Origin: Candidatus Cottocaccamicrobium excrementipullorum
GTDB taxonomy: Bacteria; Bacillota; Clostridia; Lachnospirales; Lachnospiraceae
DNA: 64,000 nt
Assembly (NCBI GenBank): GCA_018713255.1
Contig: DVFL01000006.1
Span: forward strand, 1-64,000
Direction of reading: 5' to 3'
Shown here: in pieces, positions 47,682-57,504 of the stretch
Layout of the letters: each line of letters begins with the position of its first letter
Numbering within the stretch: the first letter of the stretch is position 1
The notes under the pieces: generated by a model
What the model was told of the DNA's origin: nothing
What the model saw: only the letters and a program-made list of their open reading frames with translations
The model's database searches: none
Program-made: the position numbers and the translations under genes

Positions 47682-48554
47682 ATGAAAAAATTAAATGACA
47701 GCAAACGGACGTACATGCTGATTACCATACCGATTCTGGCGCTGTTTGTATGCTTTAACACGGTACCGTTAATCCGCGGTGTTATTTACAGCTTTACTAA
47801 TTTTAAAGGGTTTGGAACGTATGAGTGGGTTGGATTAAGAAACTATATGGATCTGTTTACCGACCCTAGAATCGGCGGTTCTTACTTGTTTACCATTAAA
47901 CTGGCAATTATGGCAACGATTATCACCAATGTAATCAGCTTGATTCTTGCTCTTGGCCTGAACAGCAGTATAAAAGGAAAAACTTTCCTTCGTGCGGCAT
48001 ATTTTGTGCCGAATGTATTAGGCGCCCTTGTGGTAGGTTACATTTTCCAGTATTTCTTTACTTACATTCTTCCGGGGATTGGAAGAGCCCTGGGAATTGA
48101 AGCTCTCAGCTCCAGCATGCTTTCCAGCAGCAGCACTGCATGGTTTGCAATTGTAATTGTATGTGCATGGCAGTCGATTGCCATGAACACAATTATTTAT
48201 ATTTCCGGTATCCAGACGGTTCCGGAGGATGTATATGAAGCTGGCGACCTTGACGGAGCCACCGGCTGGAAGAAATTCCGGTATTTGACATTTCCGCTGA
48301 TCATTCCTTTCTTTACCATCAATATGGTTTTGTGCGTAAAGAATTTCCTGATGGTATTTGATCAGATCGTAGCCATGACAAGCGGAGGTCCTGCACAGAG
48401 TACAGAGTCTATCTCTTATCTGATTTACAACAACGGTTTGTCAGGCGGAAGTTTCGGATATCAGAGCGCTAATGCCGTTGTATTCTTTATCGTAATTGTG
48501 GCAATTTCTGTAGCACAGATGACCATTTCAGGAAAGAAGGAGGAACAGTTATAA
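47682..48554 (+). CDS. Sugar ABC transporter permease (MsmF-like)
   Basis: 290 aa, six predicted membrane helices, with the permease signature EAGDLDGATGWKKFRYLTFP (the EAA loop). First of two permeases; its stop overlaps the start of the second by one base (TAATG), indicating coupling. Confidence 0.92.
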   Translation: MKKLNDSKRTYMLITIPILALFVCFNTVPLIRGVIYSFTNFKGFGTYEWVGLRNYMDLFTDPRIGGSYLFTIKLAIMATIITNVISLILALGLNSSIKGKTFLRAAYFVPNVLGALVVGYIFQYFFTYILPGIGRALGIEALSSSMLSSSSTAWFAIVIVCAWQSIAMNTIIYISGIQTVPEDVYEAGDLDGATGWKKFRYLTFPLIIPFFTINMVLCVKNFLMVFDQIVAMTSGGPAQSTESISYLIYNNGLSGGSFGYQSANAVVFFIVIVAISVAQMTISGKKEEQL

Positions 48555-49396
48555 TGTACGAGAAAGCAAAAGCAAAGATAAACTGGCCTGTTACAATCCT
48601 GTTGTTTATTGGTCTGATTACCGTGGCCTTTCCACTGTATATGACCATTGTAATCGCATTTAAACAGCCTTCCGAAATGACCAACAGCATTTCCGGAATT
48701 CTTTCTCTCCCCAAATCCTGGAGCTTGAGCAACTTTTCTCAGGCGATGGAACTGACTGATTTCTGGCGGTCTCTGGGAACCAGCCTTATGGTGACCAGCG
48801 TTACCTTGATTCTCAGCATACTTCTCCATTCCATGATGGGATATGCAGTGGGAAGAAATAAAGCCCACAGCAAATGGTATAATTTTGTTTATCTGTTTAT
48901 TGTAAGCGGTATGTTCGTTCCTTTTGCAATTCTGATGATGCCTTTGGCAAAACAGACGGCGGAAATGCATCTGGATAACTGGTTCGGCGTTATTCTTCTT
49001 TATGTGGTATTTTATATGCCGATGAATTTGCTGCTGTATACCGGTTATCTTGTAAACATTCCCATTGCCCTTGAGGAGGCAGCAAGGGTGGACGGCGCAA
49101 CTACCTGGCGGACATTCTGGAGTATTATTTTCCCCATTATGAAGCCTATGCATGCAACTGTGGCGGTAATTACCGCATTGGCTGTGTGGAACGATGTGAT
49201 GACGCCGTTGATCATTATGTCAGGAAAAGGAACTAATACCCTGCCGCTGGCACAGCTTACGTTCCAGACTCAGTTCGGAACAAACTACAATTTGGCGTTT
49301 GCATCTTATTTACTGGCATTGATTCCGATTATTATTTTCTATGTTCTTTGCCAGAAACAAATTATTAACGGCGTAGTAAACGGCGCAGTAAAATAA
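48554..49396 (+). CDS. Sugar ABC transporter permease (MsmG-like)
   Basis: 280 aa, six membrane helices, with EAA loop EEAARVDGATTWRTFWSIIF. Pairs with the MsmF-like protein to form the channel for alpha-galactosides taken up with the lipoprotein. GGAGG lies in the end of the preceding gene. Confidence 0.92.
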   Translation: MYEKAKAKINWPVTILLFIGLITVAFPLYMTIVIAFKQPSEMTNSISGILSLPKSWSLSNFSQAMELTDFWRSLGTSLMVTSVTLILSILLHSMMGYAVGRNKAHSKWYNFVYLFIVSGMFVPFAILMMPLAKQTAEMHLDNWFGVILLYVVFYMPMNLLLYTGYLVNIPIALEEAARVDGATTWRTFWSIIFPIMKPMHATVAVITALAVWNDVMTPLIIMSGKGTNTLPLAQLTFQTQFGTNYNLAFASYLLALIPIIIFYVLCQKQIINGVVNGAVK

Positions 49397-49440
49397 TATG
49401 GCAGATGCCTTGACAGCTTAAAGATCAGGAGGAAATAAAT

Positions 49441-51636
49441 ATGGGCATAGTATACGATGAAAAAAATAGGACAATTTCTCTACACACGGAAAACACCACA
49501 TATCAGATGCAGGTGGACCGCTACGGTTTTCTGCTTCATCTGTATTACGGAAAGCGTGCAGAAGGTTGTATGGATTATTTGCTGACTTACTATGACCGGG
49601 GATTTTCCGGCAACCCATATGACGCAGGGACAGACAAGACCTATTCTATGGATGCACTTCCCCAGGAATTCCCATCTCTGGGAACTGGAGATTATCGGAC
49701 GCCTGCCTGCATTATTAAGAATACGGACAGAACTTACTGCAGTGATTTTCGATATGAGAGCCATTGCATCAAAGAAGGAAAATATGCGCTGAAGGGGCTT
49801 CCGGCAGTTTATGCCGAAGCCCATGAGGCTCAGACTCTGGAGGTAATTCTTTCTGACCGGGTTACAGGAGTAAAAGCTAAACTGCTTTATGGCGTTCTTC
49901 CAGAATATGACATCATTACAAGAAGCGTAAAGATTATCAACGCAAGCAGCGGTCACATTTCTGTGAAAAAGCTTGCTCCCGCCTGCCTTGATATTGTGGG
50001 CGGAAAGTACGATTTTATTACTTTTTATGGCCGTCATGCCATGGAACGAAATTATCAGAGAATGCCGATCGGACATGGAGTTTCTAAGATTGGCAGTCTC
50101 CGGGGAACTTCCAGCCATCAGTATAATCCTGCAGTGATTGTGGCAGATCACGAGACCACGGAAGATGCAGGGGCATGCTATGCCATGGCCTTTGTTTACA
50201 GCGGAGGTTTTCAGTGCGAGGCAGGAAGAGATCAGTACTATCAGACCAGGGTGCTCATGGGCTTCAGCGAAGAGCAGTTTGCCTATCCCTTAAATCCAGG
50301 AGAAGAATTCCAATCTCCCGAGGTGATTTTAAGCTATTCTTCAGAAGGATTGGGAAAACTTTCCCAGAATCTTCACCGCTGTATACGGACTCATTTGTGC
50401 CGGGGCAAATACAAAGAAGCGGTGCGCCCGATTTTGTTAAACAGCTGGGAAGCATCGTATTTTGACTTTACCGGCGAATCTCTTTTAACGCTGGCAAAGC
50501 AGGCGGCGGATTTGGGAATAGAAATGTTTGTAATGGATGACGGATGGTTCGGAAACCGGGACAGTGAATTAAGGGGACTTGGGGACTGGAAGGTTAACGA
50601 GGAAAAGCTGGGCTGTACCTTGGGAGAGCTGATCCGCCAGATCAATGAGCTGGGGCTGAAATTCGGCATTTGGATCGAGCCGGAAATGGTGAATGAAGAC
50701 AGTGAGCTTTATCGGGCGCATCCAGACTGGGCGTTTGTTATTCCAGGAAGACGGCCGAACCGTTCCCGTCATCAGCTTGTTCTGGATTTTTCCCGGAAAG
50801 AGGTTGTGGATTATATTTATGAGAAGATTTGCAGCGTTCTGGATCAGGGCAATGTGGAATACATTAAATGGGATATGAACCGGAGCATTGCAGATGTTTA
50901 TTCTGCCACGGCAGACAGCCAGGGAAGAGTGCTTCATGATTATGTGCTGGGGCTTTATGATTTCCTGGAGCGGATAGTAGAGCGATATCCCAATATGCTG
51001 ATTGAGGGATGCAGCGGCGGCGGCGGACGTTTTGATGCCGGAATGCTTTATTATACCCCGCAGATCTGGTGCAGCGACAATACAGATCCTATTGACCGTC
51101 TGGAGATTCAGTATGGAACCTCTTTTATCTATCCGGCTTCAGCAGTAGGCGCTCATGTATCGGCTTCTCCAAATCATCAGACGGGACGGTGTACTTCCCT
51201 AAAGACCAGGGGAGTGGTGGCAATGGCCGGAACCTTTGGCTATGAACTGAATCTAGGCAAAATCAGTGAAGAAGAGAAAGAGGAAATTCGGGTTCAGATT
51301 GGAGAATATAAGAAATTTGCTTCTCTGGTACAAGGAGGACTTTATTATCGTCTGACGAATCCTCAGACAGAAACGGCAGGGGCTTGGGAATTTGTATCTC
51401 AGGATCAAAGAGAAGCTCTTGTACAGGTGGTGACCATTAAGCAGCATGCAAATATGCCTGTGGATTACATCAAGGTCAAGGGACTGAAAGAAAACGCCTT
51501 ATACCGGGAGGAGGAAAGCGGACGGCTGTACAACAGCACGGCCTTGAAAGAGGTTGGATTGCCGGTGCCAGTTGAGTTTGGCGAGTACCGGGCTTACCAA
51601 TGGCATTTTATATTGGAAGAAGAGATGGCGGATTAA
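49441..51636 (+). CDS. Alpha-galactosidase, GH36
   Basis: 731 aa, no signal peptide, so cytoplasmic. The family order is clear: VMDDGWFGNRDSELRGLGDW, then the nucleophile Asp in YIKWDMNRS (about residue 479), EGCSGGGGRFD, and the acid/base Asp in QIWCSDNTDPIDR (about residue 541). Hydrolyses terminal alpha-galactose from imported melibiose, raffinose or stachyose. Last gene of the Msm-type operon; AGGAGG precedes the ATG. Confidence 0.95.
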   Translation: MGIVYDEKNRTISLHTENTTYQMQVDRYGFLLHLYYGKRAEGCMDYLLTYYDRGFSGNPYDAGTDKTYSMDALPQEFPSLGTGDYRTPACIIKNTDRTYCSDFRYESHCIKEGKYALKGLPAVYAEAHEAQTLEVILSDRVTGVKAKLLYGVLPEYDIITRSVKIINASSGHISVKKLAPACLDIVGGKYDFITFYGRHAMERNYQRMPIGHGVSKIGSLRGTSSHQYNPAVIVADHETTEDAGACYAMAFVYSGGFQCEAGRDQYYQTRVLMGFSEEQFAYPLNPGEEFQSPEVILSYSSEGLGKLSQNLHRCIRTHLCRGKYKEAVRPILLNSWEASYFDFTGESLLTLAKQAADLGIEMFVMDDGWFGNRDSELRGLGDWKVNEEKLGCTLGELIRQINELGLKFGIWIEPEMVNEDSELYRAHPDWAFVIPGRRPNRSRHQLVLDFSRKEVVDYIYEKICSVLDQGNVEYIKWDMNRSIADVYSATADSQGRVLHDYVLGLYDFLERIVERYPNMLIEGCSGGGGRFDAGMLYYTPQIWCSDNTDPIDRLEIQYGTSFIYPASAVGAHVSASPNHQTGRCTSLKTRGVVAMAGTFGYELNLGKISEEEKEEIRVQIGEYKKFASLVQGGLYYRLTNPQTETAGAWEFVSQDQREALVQVVTIKQHANMPVDYIKVKGLKENALYREEESGRLYNSTALKEVGLPVPVEFGEYRAYQWHFILEEEMAD

Positions 51637-51654
51637 ACGCTGAAGTTACAGAAT

Positions 51655-51700
51655 AAAATCCCGATGAAGCTTAAGAGATTAAGGTTCATCGGGATTTTTG
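51655..51700. terminator. Bidirectional terminator
   Basis: AAAATCCCGATGAA (51655-51668) and TTCATCGGGATTTT (51685-51698) form a perfect 14-bp stem with A- and T-runs on both sides. It serves both the alpha-galactosidase operon and the convergent MATE gene. Confidence 0.88.
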
Positions 51701-51757
51701 CTGTGCAAAGAAGGATGGGGCAGGGGCCGCTGGAAATCAATGGAAGCCGGCCCCAAA

Positions 51758-53110
51758 TCAGTCAGAGCGGTCTTTGGAGGGGTAACCGGCTTTGCGTAAA
51801 AAGTAGAAGCAGTAAGGAACTTCCACCAGAAGCATTACGCTCCAGCCTACGGCACAGGCGATGGCTACGCCGTTCATTCCGATCCGGGGAACTAAAAGAT
51901 AAACGAAAATTACCCGGAGCGAGGTTTGAATAAAAGTTCCCAACAAGGTTATGCTCATGTTTCCCATTCCCCGGAAAAAACCTTGGAATCCGTTTGTGAA
52001 ACCAGGGAAGAGATAAAAAACAGCCATGAGACTTAAATAGCTGCATCCTAAGGCGACTACCTGCTGATCTCCCTCTGTGACGAAAAGCTGCATGAAAGGG
52101 CGTTTAAACAGCCAGGTGACAACACAAATAAGTATCCAGTAGCAGAATTCCAGAGTCAGTCCGGTGCGGAAGCCTTTTAAGATCCGCTCTCTTTTTCCGG
52201 CTCCCCGGTTTTGGGCGGTGAAGGTGGTAATGCCGTTGGAAATGCTCTGTTCTGGGAGACAGGCGTAATCATCAATCCGATTTACTGCGTTAAAGCTGGC
52301 AATGGCGTCAATTCCCATGGTATTGACAGCCCCTTGAATCAGAAGTTTGCCCACCGGCTGGCAGGCCTGCTGCAGAGCGGTGATGCTTCCATACTGGATG
52401 GTTCTTCCCAGGAGCCTGCGGTCCAGGGTAAATTCCCGGGGCTTTAACTGAAGAAGGGGAATTTTGCGGTACACATAGGCGATACACAGCAGGGCAGAGG
52501 TAGCTTCCGCAATTACGGTGGTGACGGCAGAGCAGACAATGCCCAGTCCCAGTCCGCCGATAAAGATAAGATCAAGAACACCATTTAATATGGAAGAAAA
52601 CATTAAAAAGGTTAAAGGTGTTTTCGAATCTCCTATGCTTTTTAATGCGGCTGATACGGCATTATAGAAATAGGTAAAGGGCGCTCCGATGAAAATAATC
52701 CGCAGGTACAGGCAGGTAATGCCCAGAATTTCTTCTGGCACCTGAAGCGCCCGCAGAAGAGCCGGGGAGAACAAAATGCCCAGCAGCACCACAAAGATAG
52801 AAAAGAAAAGTCCGAAGATCGCGGTGGTAGACATTTCTTTTTTCAGCAGATCATACTGTTTGCCGCCAAAAAATTCACTCATGATCACAGAAGCGCCGAT
52901 GCAGATTCCGGAGATTCCAAGAACAATAATGTTCATCACCGGACTGGCGGTACCGACTGCTGCCAGGGCTTCCTTTCCGATAAAACGGCCTACAATGATG
53001 GAATCTACTGCATTGTAGGTAAGCTGAAACAAATTTCCCAGGATCAATGGAACAGAATACGCGATAATATGCCTGGAAATACTTCCTTCTGTCATATGTA
53101 CTGCAGCCAT
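51758..53110 (-). CDS. MATE-family efflux transporter
   Basis: 450 aa, twelve predicted membrane helices. Residues 14-37 (VPLILGNLFQLTYNAVDSII) and the matching PVGKLLIQGAVNTMGIDAIA segment show the two-fold MATE repeat. Exports drugs or metabolites in exchange for cations; the substrate is unknown. Start ATG at 53110 after GGAGGCTCATC. Confidence 0.92.
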   Translation of the reverse strand: MAAVHMTEGSISRHIIAYSVPLILGNLFQLTYNAVDSIIVGRFIGKEALAAVGTASPVMNIIVLGISGICIGASVIMSEFFGGKQYDLLKKEMSTTAIFGLFFSIFVVLLGILFSPALLRALQVPEEILGITCLYLRIIFIGAPFTYFYNAVSAALKSIGDSKTPLTFLMFSSILNGVLDLIFIGGLGLGIVCSAVTTVIAEATSALLCIAYVYRKIPLLQLKPREFTLDRRLLGRTIQYGSITALQQACQPVGKLLIQGAVNTMGIDAIASFNAVNRIDDYACLPEQSISNGITTFTAQNRGAGKRERILKGFRTGLTLEFCYWILICVVTWLFKRPFMQLFVTEGDQQVVALGCSYLSLMAVFYLFPGFTNGFQGFFRGMGNMSITLLGTFIQTSLRVIFVYLLVPRIGMNGVAIACAVGWSVMLLVEVPYCFYFLRKAGYPSKDRSD

Positions 53111-53223
53111 GATGAGCCTCCCTCTGGTTATTCATAAAATGTAAGGGCTTACAACCGTTGCTTTCATTATAATACAGAAGAAGAAACTGCACAATATTCT
53201 TAATTAGGGAAAAAGAAATTCTC

Positions 53224-53252
53224 TTGACAAAGCGCTTTATTGTGTGTAATGT
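53224..53252 (+). promoter_or_regulatory. Promoter of the flavodiiron gene
   Basis: TTGACA (53224-53229), 17 bp, TAATGT (53247-53252). It lies between the divergent MATE and flavodiiron genes. Confidence 0.55.
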
Positions 53253-53317
53253 ATTCATGGCGGAAGCTAGATAATGCTTACATATGGAAAATACAGATAA
53301 AAGAAGGAGAGAGAAGA

Positions 53318-54484
53318 ATGGCAGAGATGAAGGTTACGGATTCAATTCGCTACATTGGAGCAGACGACACCACCATAGATTTATTTGAAAGCCAGTATCC
53401 GGTGCCAAAGGGCGTATCATACAACTCTTACGTGATTCTCGATGAGAAAATTGCCGTAATGGACACAGTGGACCCCCGGGCCACTGATGAATGGCTGGAG
53501 AATCTTAAGAGAGAACTGGGAGAAAGAACTCCTGACTACCTGGTTGTATCTCATATGGAGCCAGACCACGGCGGAAGCATTCAGGTTCTGGCGAACAAGT
53601 ATCCTGAAATGAAGATCGTGGGAAATGCAAAAACATTTAACATGATCAGCCAGTTTTTTGTTCTGGAAAATTTGGACAGCCGCAAGGTGGTAGTGAAAGA
53701 AGGAGACAGCTTAAACCTGGGCAGCCATACGCTGCAGTTTTATATGGCTCCTATGGTGCATTGGCCGGAAGTGATGGTAACTTATGAGACTTCGGAAAAG
53801 GTGCTGTTTTCCGCCGATGGATTTGGTACCTTCGGCGCTATTTCCGAAAATGAAGAATGGATTGCTGAGGCCAGACGGTATTATATCAATATTGTTGGAA
53901 AGTATGGAGCTCCGGTGCAGACCTTGTTAAAGAAGGCTTCCGGTCTGGATATTGCCATGATTTGTCCTCTTCATGGACCGGTTCTGAAAGAGAATCTGGG
54001 CTACTATCTGGAGAAATATGATATCTGGAGCAGCTATCGTCCTGAGGAGAAAGGCATCGTAATTGCCTGCGCTTCTATCCACGGCCATACTGCTGAGGCG
54101 GCCCGCCGCCTGGAGGAAATTCTTAAGGCTAAGGGACAGAAAGTTGTGTATATTGATCTTTGCCGCACCCATGTATCAAATGCGGTGGAGGCTGCATTCC
54201 AGTACGACAGAATGGTTCTGGCTGCTTCTTCTTACGATGCAGGCGTGTTCCTGCCCATGGAGGATTTCCTGCATCATCTGAAGGCAAAAACCTACCAGAA
54301 CAGAACAGTGGCGCTGATGGAGAATGGTTCCTGGGCTCCTTCGGCGATTAAGACCATGAAGTCCATTTTAGAGGGAATGAAGAACATAAAAATTTGTGAA
54401 AAGACCGTTACCATTAAATCTTCAATGAATGAAGATACGGTTTCTGCAATGGAAGCAATGGCAGAGGAGTTATGCCAGGAATAA
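53318..54484 (+). CDS. fprA: Flavodiiron protein (FprA-like A-type flavoprotein)
   Basis: 388 aa. The N-terminal metallo-beta-lactamase domain has diiron ligands in SHMEPDHGGS, with further ligands in the MVHWPEVM, FSADGFGTFG and PLHGPVL regions. The C-terminal flavodoxin domain (ACASIHGHTAEAARR) binds FMN. Reduces O2 or NO to protect this anaerobe. The ATG at 53318 (MAEMKVTDSIRYIG) after GAAGGAGAGAGAAGA is preferred over the longer frame. Confidence 0.93.
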   Translation: MAEMKVTDSIRYIGADDTTIDLFESQYPVPKGVSYNSYVILDEKIAVMDTVDPRATDEWLENLKRELGERTPDYLVVSHMEPDHGGSIQVLANKYPEMKIVGNAKTFNMISQFFVLENLDSRKVVVKEGDSLNLGSHTLQFYMAPMVHWPEVMVTYETSEKVLFSADGFGTFGAISENEEWIAEARRYYINIVGKYGAPVQTLLKKASGLDIAMICPLHGPVLKENLGYYLEKYDIWSSYRPEEKGIVIACASIHGHTAEAARRLEEILKAKGQKVVYIDLCRTHVSNAVEAAFQYDRMVLAASSYDAGVFLPMEDFLHHLKAKTYQNRTVALMENGSWAPSAIKTMKSILEGMKNIKICEKTVTIKSSMNEDTVSAMEAMAEELCQE

Positions 54485-54503
54485 ACCTGCGGAGGAAAAA
54501 TAT

Positions 54504-54559
54504 AAAATCCCGGTGAGAATTAAGGAAGAAAACGCCTTAATCCTTGCCGGGATTTTTTT
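54504..54559. terminator. Terminator of the flavodiiron gene
   Basis: AAAATCCCGG (54504-54513) pairs with CCGGGATTTT (54547-54556), and an inner AATTAAGG/CCTTAATC stem extends the hairpin. A T-run follows. It overlaps the end of the convergent small gene. Confidence 0.82.
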
Positions 54560-54773
54560 CTGCATCTTCAGAACGTTTTGGAGTATAGCGGATAATATCT
54601 TCTGGTCCACAGTCCAGCAGTTCACAGAGATAATCAAGGGTGCTGATGTTAATATTTCTGCCTTGTTTTAAACTGTCCAGAGTTCCTTTGGAGAAGCCGC
54701 ACTTGTTGACCAGATAGTAGGTGGTAATATGTTTCCGCTTCAGCGTATCGAAGAATGGTTCATAAGTAATCAC
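54537..54773 (-). CDS. Small XRE-family regulator
   Basis: 78 aa from GTG at 54773, set by GGAGG about 13 nt upstream. Helix-turn-helix: TYYLVNKCGFSKGTLDSLKQ, then NISTLDYLCELLDCGPEDII. Similar in kind to YozG-like regulators. Convergent with the flavodiiron gene; the target is unknown. Confidence 0.75.
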   Translation of the reverse strand: MITYEPFFDTLKRKHITTYYLVNKCGFSKGTLDSLKQGRNINISTLDYLCELLDCGPEDIIRYTPKRSEDAEKNPGKD

Positions 54774-54935
54774 CTGCTGCTGCTCCTCCTTTTCTTTTGT
54801 TTCTTTGGTATTAGCATAACAAGGAGAAACGTCTGGGAACAATCCCCAGTTACCGGGTATAAAAAACAGGGATTTATACTCTCCTAAGCCGCTGGGAAAA
54901 CCGGCGAAATCCCTGGAGAATAGAGGGAATTTGCC

Positions 54936-54964
54936 TTGTCATCCAGGCTTATTTGTACTATAAT
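54936..54964 (+). promoter_or_regulatory. Promoter of the aminotransferase operon
   Basis: TTGTCA (54936-54941), 17 bp, TATAAT (54959-54964), 56 bp before the start codon. No operator seen. Confidence 0.75.
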
Positions 54965-55019
54965 GGGAAAGATAAACAAAAAAGCCGGATAAAAAACTGG
55001 CTTTACGGAGGATACAAGA

Positions 55020-56189
55020 ATGAAATTTGCAAAGCGGATGGATCAGTTTGGGGAAGGTATTTTTTCTCGGCTGCTGGAAATAAAAAAGAGCCGGCTGGAA
55101 AAGGGGCTGCCGGTTATTGATTTAAGTGTGGGAACACCGAATATTCCCCCGGCGAAGCATATTATTCAGGCTCTTCTTGATGCGGCAGCTGATGAGAAAA
55201 ATTATGTTTATGCCATCAGCGACCGCAGGGAGCTTCTGGAGGCGGCGGCAGCCTGGTATAAGAGACGGTATGGAGTGGAGCTGGATCCGCAAAGAGAAAT
55301 TTGTTCTCTGCTGGGATCTCAGGAGGGACTGGCGCACATTGCTCTGTCTATTGTGGATGAGGGAGATATTGTGCTGGTTCCAGATCCTTGTTATCCCGTT
55401 TTTGGAGACGGACCTATGCTGGCGGGAGGAAAACTGGTATATATGCCCCAGAAAAAAGAAAATGGGTATTTAATTCAGCTGAAGGATATACCGGAAGAGA
55501 CGGCGAGAAAGGCTAAGTTCATGGTAGTGTCCTATCCCAATAACCCCACCACAGTGATGGCGCCGGACAGTTTTTATGAAGAGCTGATTGCCTTTGCTAA
55601 AAAATACGATATTATTGTGCTTCACGATAATGCCTACAGCGAGCTGGTATTTGACGGAAGGAAAGGAGGAAGCTTCCTTCGTTATCCAGGCGCCAAAGAA
55701 GTAGGAGTGGAGTTTAACTCACTCTCCAAGACTTACGGCCTGGCAGGAGCAAGAATCGGCTTCTGCCTGGGAAATGAAGAGGTGGTATCCCATTTAAAGA
55801 CGTTGAAATCCAACATGGATTACGGTATGTTTCTTCCGATTCAGAAGGCGGCGGTGGCGGCCATTACAGGAGATCAGTCTTGTGTGGCGGCTAACCGGCA
55901 GGCTTATGAGAAAAGAAGAGATGTCCTCTGCGAAGGGTTTACCTCGATTGGGTGGCAGATGGACAAGCCTCAGGCAACCATGTTCGTTTGGGCCAGAATT
56001 CCGGAGCATTATTCTTCTTCAGAACAGTTTGCCATGGATATGGTGGAGAAGGCCGGCGTGATGGTGACGCCGGGAAGTGCTTTCGGTCCGTCTGGAGAAG
56101 GCCACGTAAGACTGGCGTTGGTTCAGGACGAGGATGTTCTTAATCAGGCTGTGAAGGCAGTGAAGGAGAGTGGAATTCTGGAAAGATAG
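55020..56189 (+). CDS. PLP-dependent aminotransferase, class I/II
   Basis: 389 aa. YVYAISDRRELLEAAAAWYK, then VSYPNNPTTVMAPDSFYEEL, the schiff-base region FNSLSKTYGLAGARIGFCLG with the catalytic Lys, and a C-terminal Arg segment (GHVRLALVQDEDV). Resembles DapL/AspC-like enzymes; the exact amino acid cannot be set. First gene of a run with VanZ-like and TruA. Confidence 0.88.
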   Translation: MKFAKRMDQFGEGIFSRLLEIKKSRLEKGLPVIDLSVGTPNIPPAKHIIQALLDAAADEKNYVYAISDRRELLEAAAAWYKRRYGVELDPQREICSLLGSQEGLAHIALSIVDEGDIVLVPDPCYPVFGDGPMLAGGKLVYMPQKKENGYLIQLKDIPEETARKAKFMVVSYPNNPTTVMAPDSFYEELIAFAKKYDIIVLHDNAYSELVFDGRKGGSFLRYPGAKEVGVEFNSLSKTYGLAGARIGFCLGNEEVVSHLKTLKSNMDYGMFLPIQKAAVAAITGDQSCVAANRQAYEKRRDVLCEGFTSIGWQMDKPQATMFVWARIPEHYSSSEQFAMDMVEKAGVMVTPGSAFGPSGEGHVRLALVQDEDVLNQAVKAVKESGILER

Positions 56190-56200
56190 GAGGCCTGATG

Positions 56201-56728
56201 ATGGGGAAAAAAGTCTGGGGAGTTTTGATGAACCTGGAACCAGAAACCTTGTGGATCGTTCTTTTGGGGATATGGATTGTAGTGATGTACGGTCATTCTC
56301 TGACTCCGGCGGAGGTTTCTTCCCAGGAAAGCGGATGGGCCCTGGCACGGGCGAAGGAACTGGCGGAAGCTTTGCTGGGAGACAGTTCCTGGCTGACAGA
56401 GCATTTGATTCGGAAAACTGCCCATTTTTGTGAATACACGGTGTTTGGTCTTCTTTTGATGCAGAATGTATCGCTGCGATTGGGAAAAGGCAGCCGGAGA
56501 CGGCGGGAAAGCCGGGGCGGATGGATAATTCTGGCTTTGGCCGTTCTGGGAGTTCCTTTCCTGGATGAAACGCTGCAGCTGTTTTCCGCCGGCCGATCCG
56601 CTCAGATCAGCGATGTGTGGCTGGATATGGCTGGAGCCTGCTTCGGCCTGGCCATTTGGATGGGAATGAAGCACTTGATGGAAAACAAGAGAAGACGAAG
56701 GAGGCGGAGAAATTGGAGCATTCGGTAA
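56201..56728 (+). CDS. VanZ-like membrane protein
   Basis: 175 aa. Four membrane helices with the VanZ pattern LIRKTAHFCEYTVFGLLL and FLDETLQLFSAGRSAQISDV, then WLDMAGACFG. Conserved in Firmicutes; vanZ homologues affect glycopeptide tolerance, but the general role is unclear. The second ATG (56201) has better spacing. Overlaps truA. Confidence 0.85.
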   Translation: MGKKVWGVLMNLEPETLWIVLLGIWIVVMYGHSLTPAEVSSQESGWALARAKELAEALLGDSSWLTEHLIRKTAHFCEYTVFGLLLMQNVSLRLGKGSRRRRESRGGWIILALAVLGVPFLDETLQLFSAGRSAQISDVWLDMAGACFGLAIWMGMKHLMENKRRRRRRRNWSIR

Positions 56729-57459
56729 ATTATCTGCTTCGTCTTCAGTATGATGGAAGCCGGTATGAGGGCTGGCAGAAGCAGAAGAATACAGATCGGA
56801 CAATACAGGGGAAGCTGGAAAGCGTTTTGGGACAGCTGGCCGGCTGCCCGGTACAGGTTAACGGCTCCGGCAGGACGGATGCCGGCGTCCATGCATTGGG
56901 CCAGGCAGCCAGTGTATGTCTTCCTGGGGACATTCCAAAAGAAGAGATTTTGGCTTATGCCAATCGTTATCTCCCGGAGGATATTAAAGTGCTTTCTGTC
57001 TCGGCAGTAGACCAGCGTTTCCACGCAAGGCTGTGGGCCAAAGAGAAGACCTATTGTTACCGCATTGATACTGGGAGTAAAAAGGATGTATTTGAGAGAA
57101 AATACGTGTATGGATTTCCATTTTCTCTGGATATTGCAGCCATGGAACAGGCTGCCAGGTTCCTGGAAGGAACCCATGATTACAAGAGTTTCTGCGGAAA
57201 TAAAAAAATGAAAAAATCTACGGTGCGCACGGTGCGCAGCATTTCCCTTTGTCAGCAGGAGGGAAAAATTTCTCTTTATTTTACAGGAGATGGGTTTCTG
57301 CAGCATATGGTACGGATTATGACGGGTACCTTAATTGAAGTAGGCCTGGGAAAGCGAAGCCCGGAATCCATGAAGGAGATTCTGGAGGCCGGGGACCGAA
57401 GGGCCGCAGGCTTTACGGCTCCTCCAGAAGGGCTGTTTTTGGTATCGGTAGAATATTAA
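56713..57459 (+). CDS. truA: tRNA pseudouridine synthase A
   Basis: 248 aa. Modifies positions 38-40 of tRNA. LRLQYDGSRYEGWQKQ, then the catalytic Asp in GSGRTDAGVHALGQ, and FTGDGFLQHMVRIMTGTLIE are family motifs. TTG at 56713 is set by GGAGG 8 nt upstream and gives the normal length. Overlaps the VanZ-like gene by 16 bp. Confidence 0.95.
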   Translation: MEHSVNYLLRLQYDGSRYEGWQKQKNTDRTIQGKLESVLGQLAGCPVQVNGSGRTDAGVHALGQAASVCLPGDIPKEEILAYANRYLPEDIKVLSVSAVDQRFHARLWAKEKTYCYRIDTGSKKDVFERKYVYGFPFSLDIAAMEQAARFLEGTHDYKSFCGNKKMKKSTVRTVRSISLCQQEGKISLYFTGDGFLQHMVRIMTGTLIEVGLGKRSPESMKEILEAGDRRAAGFTAPPEGLFLVSVEY

Positions 57460-57504
57460 CTTAACGGAACCGACGATAGGCGAAAAGAAGGGCAGGAGAA
57501 AATT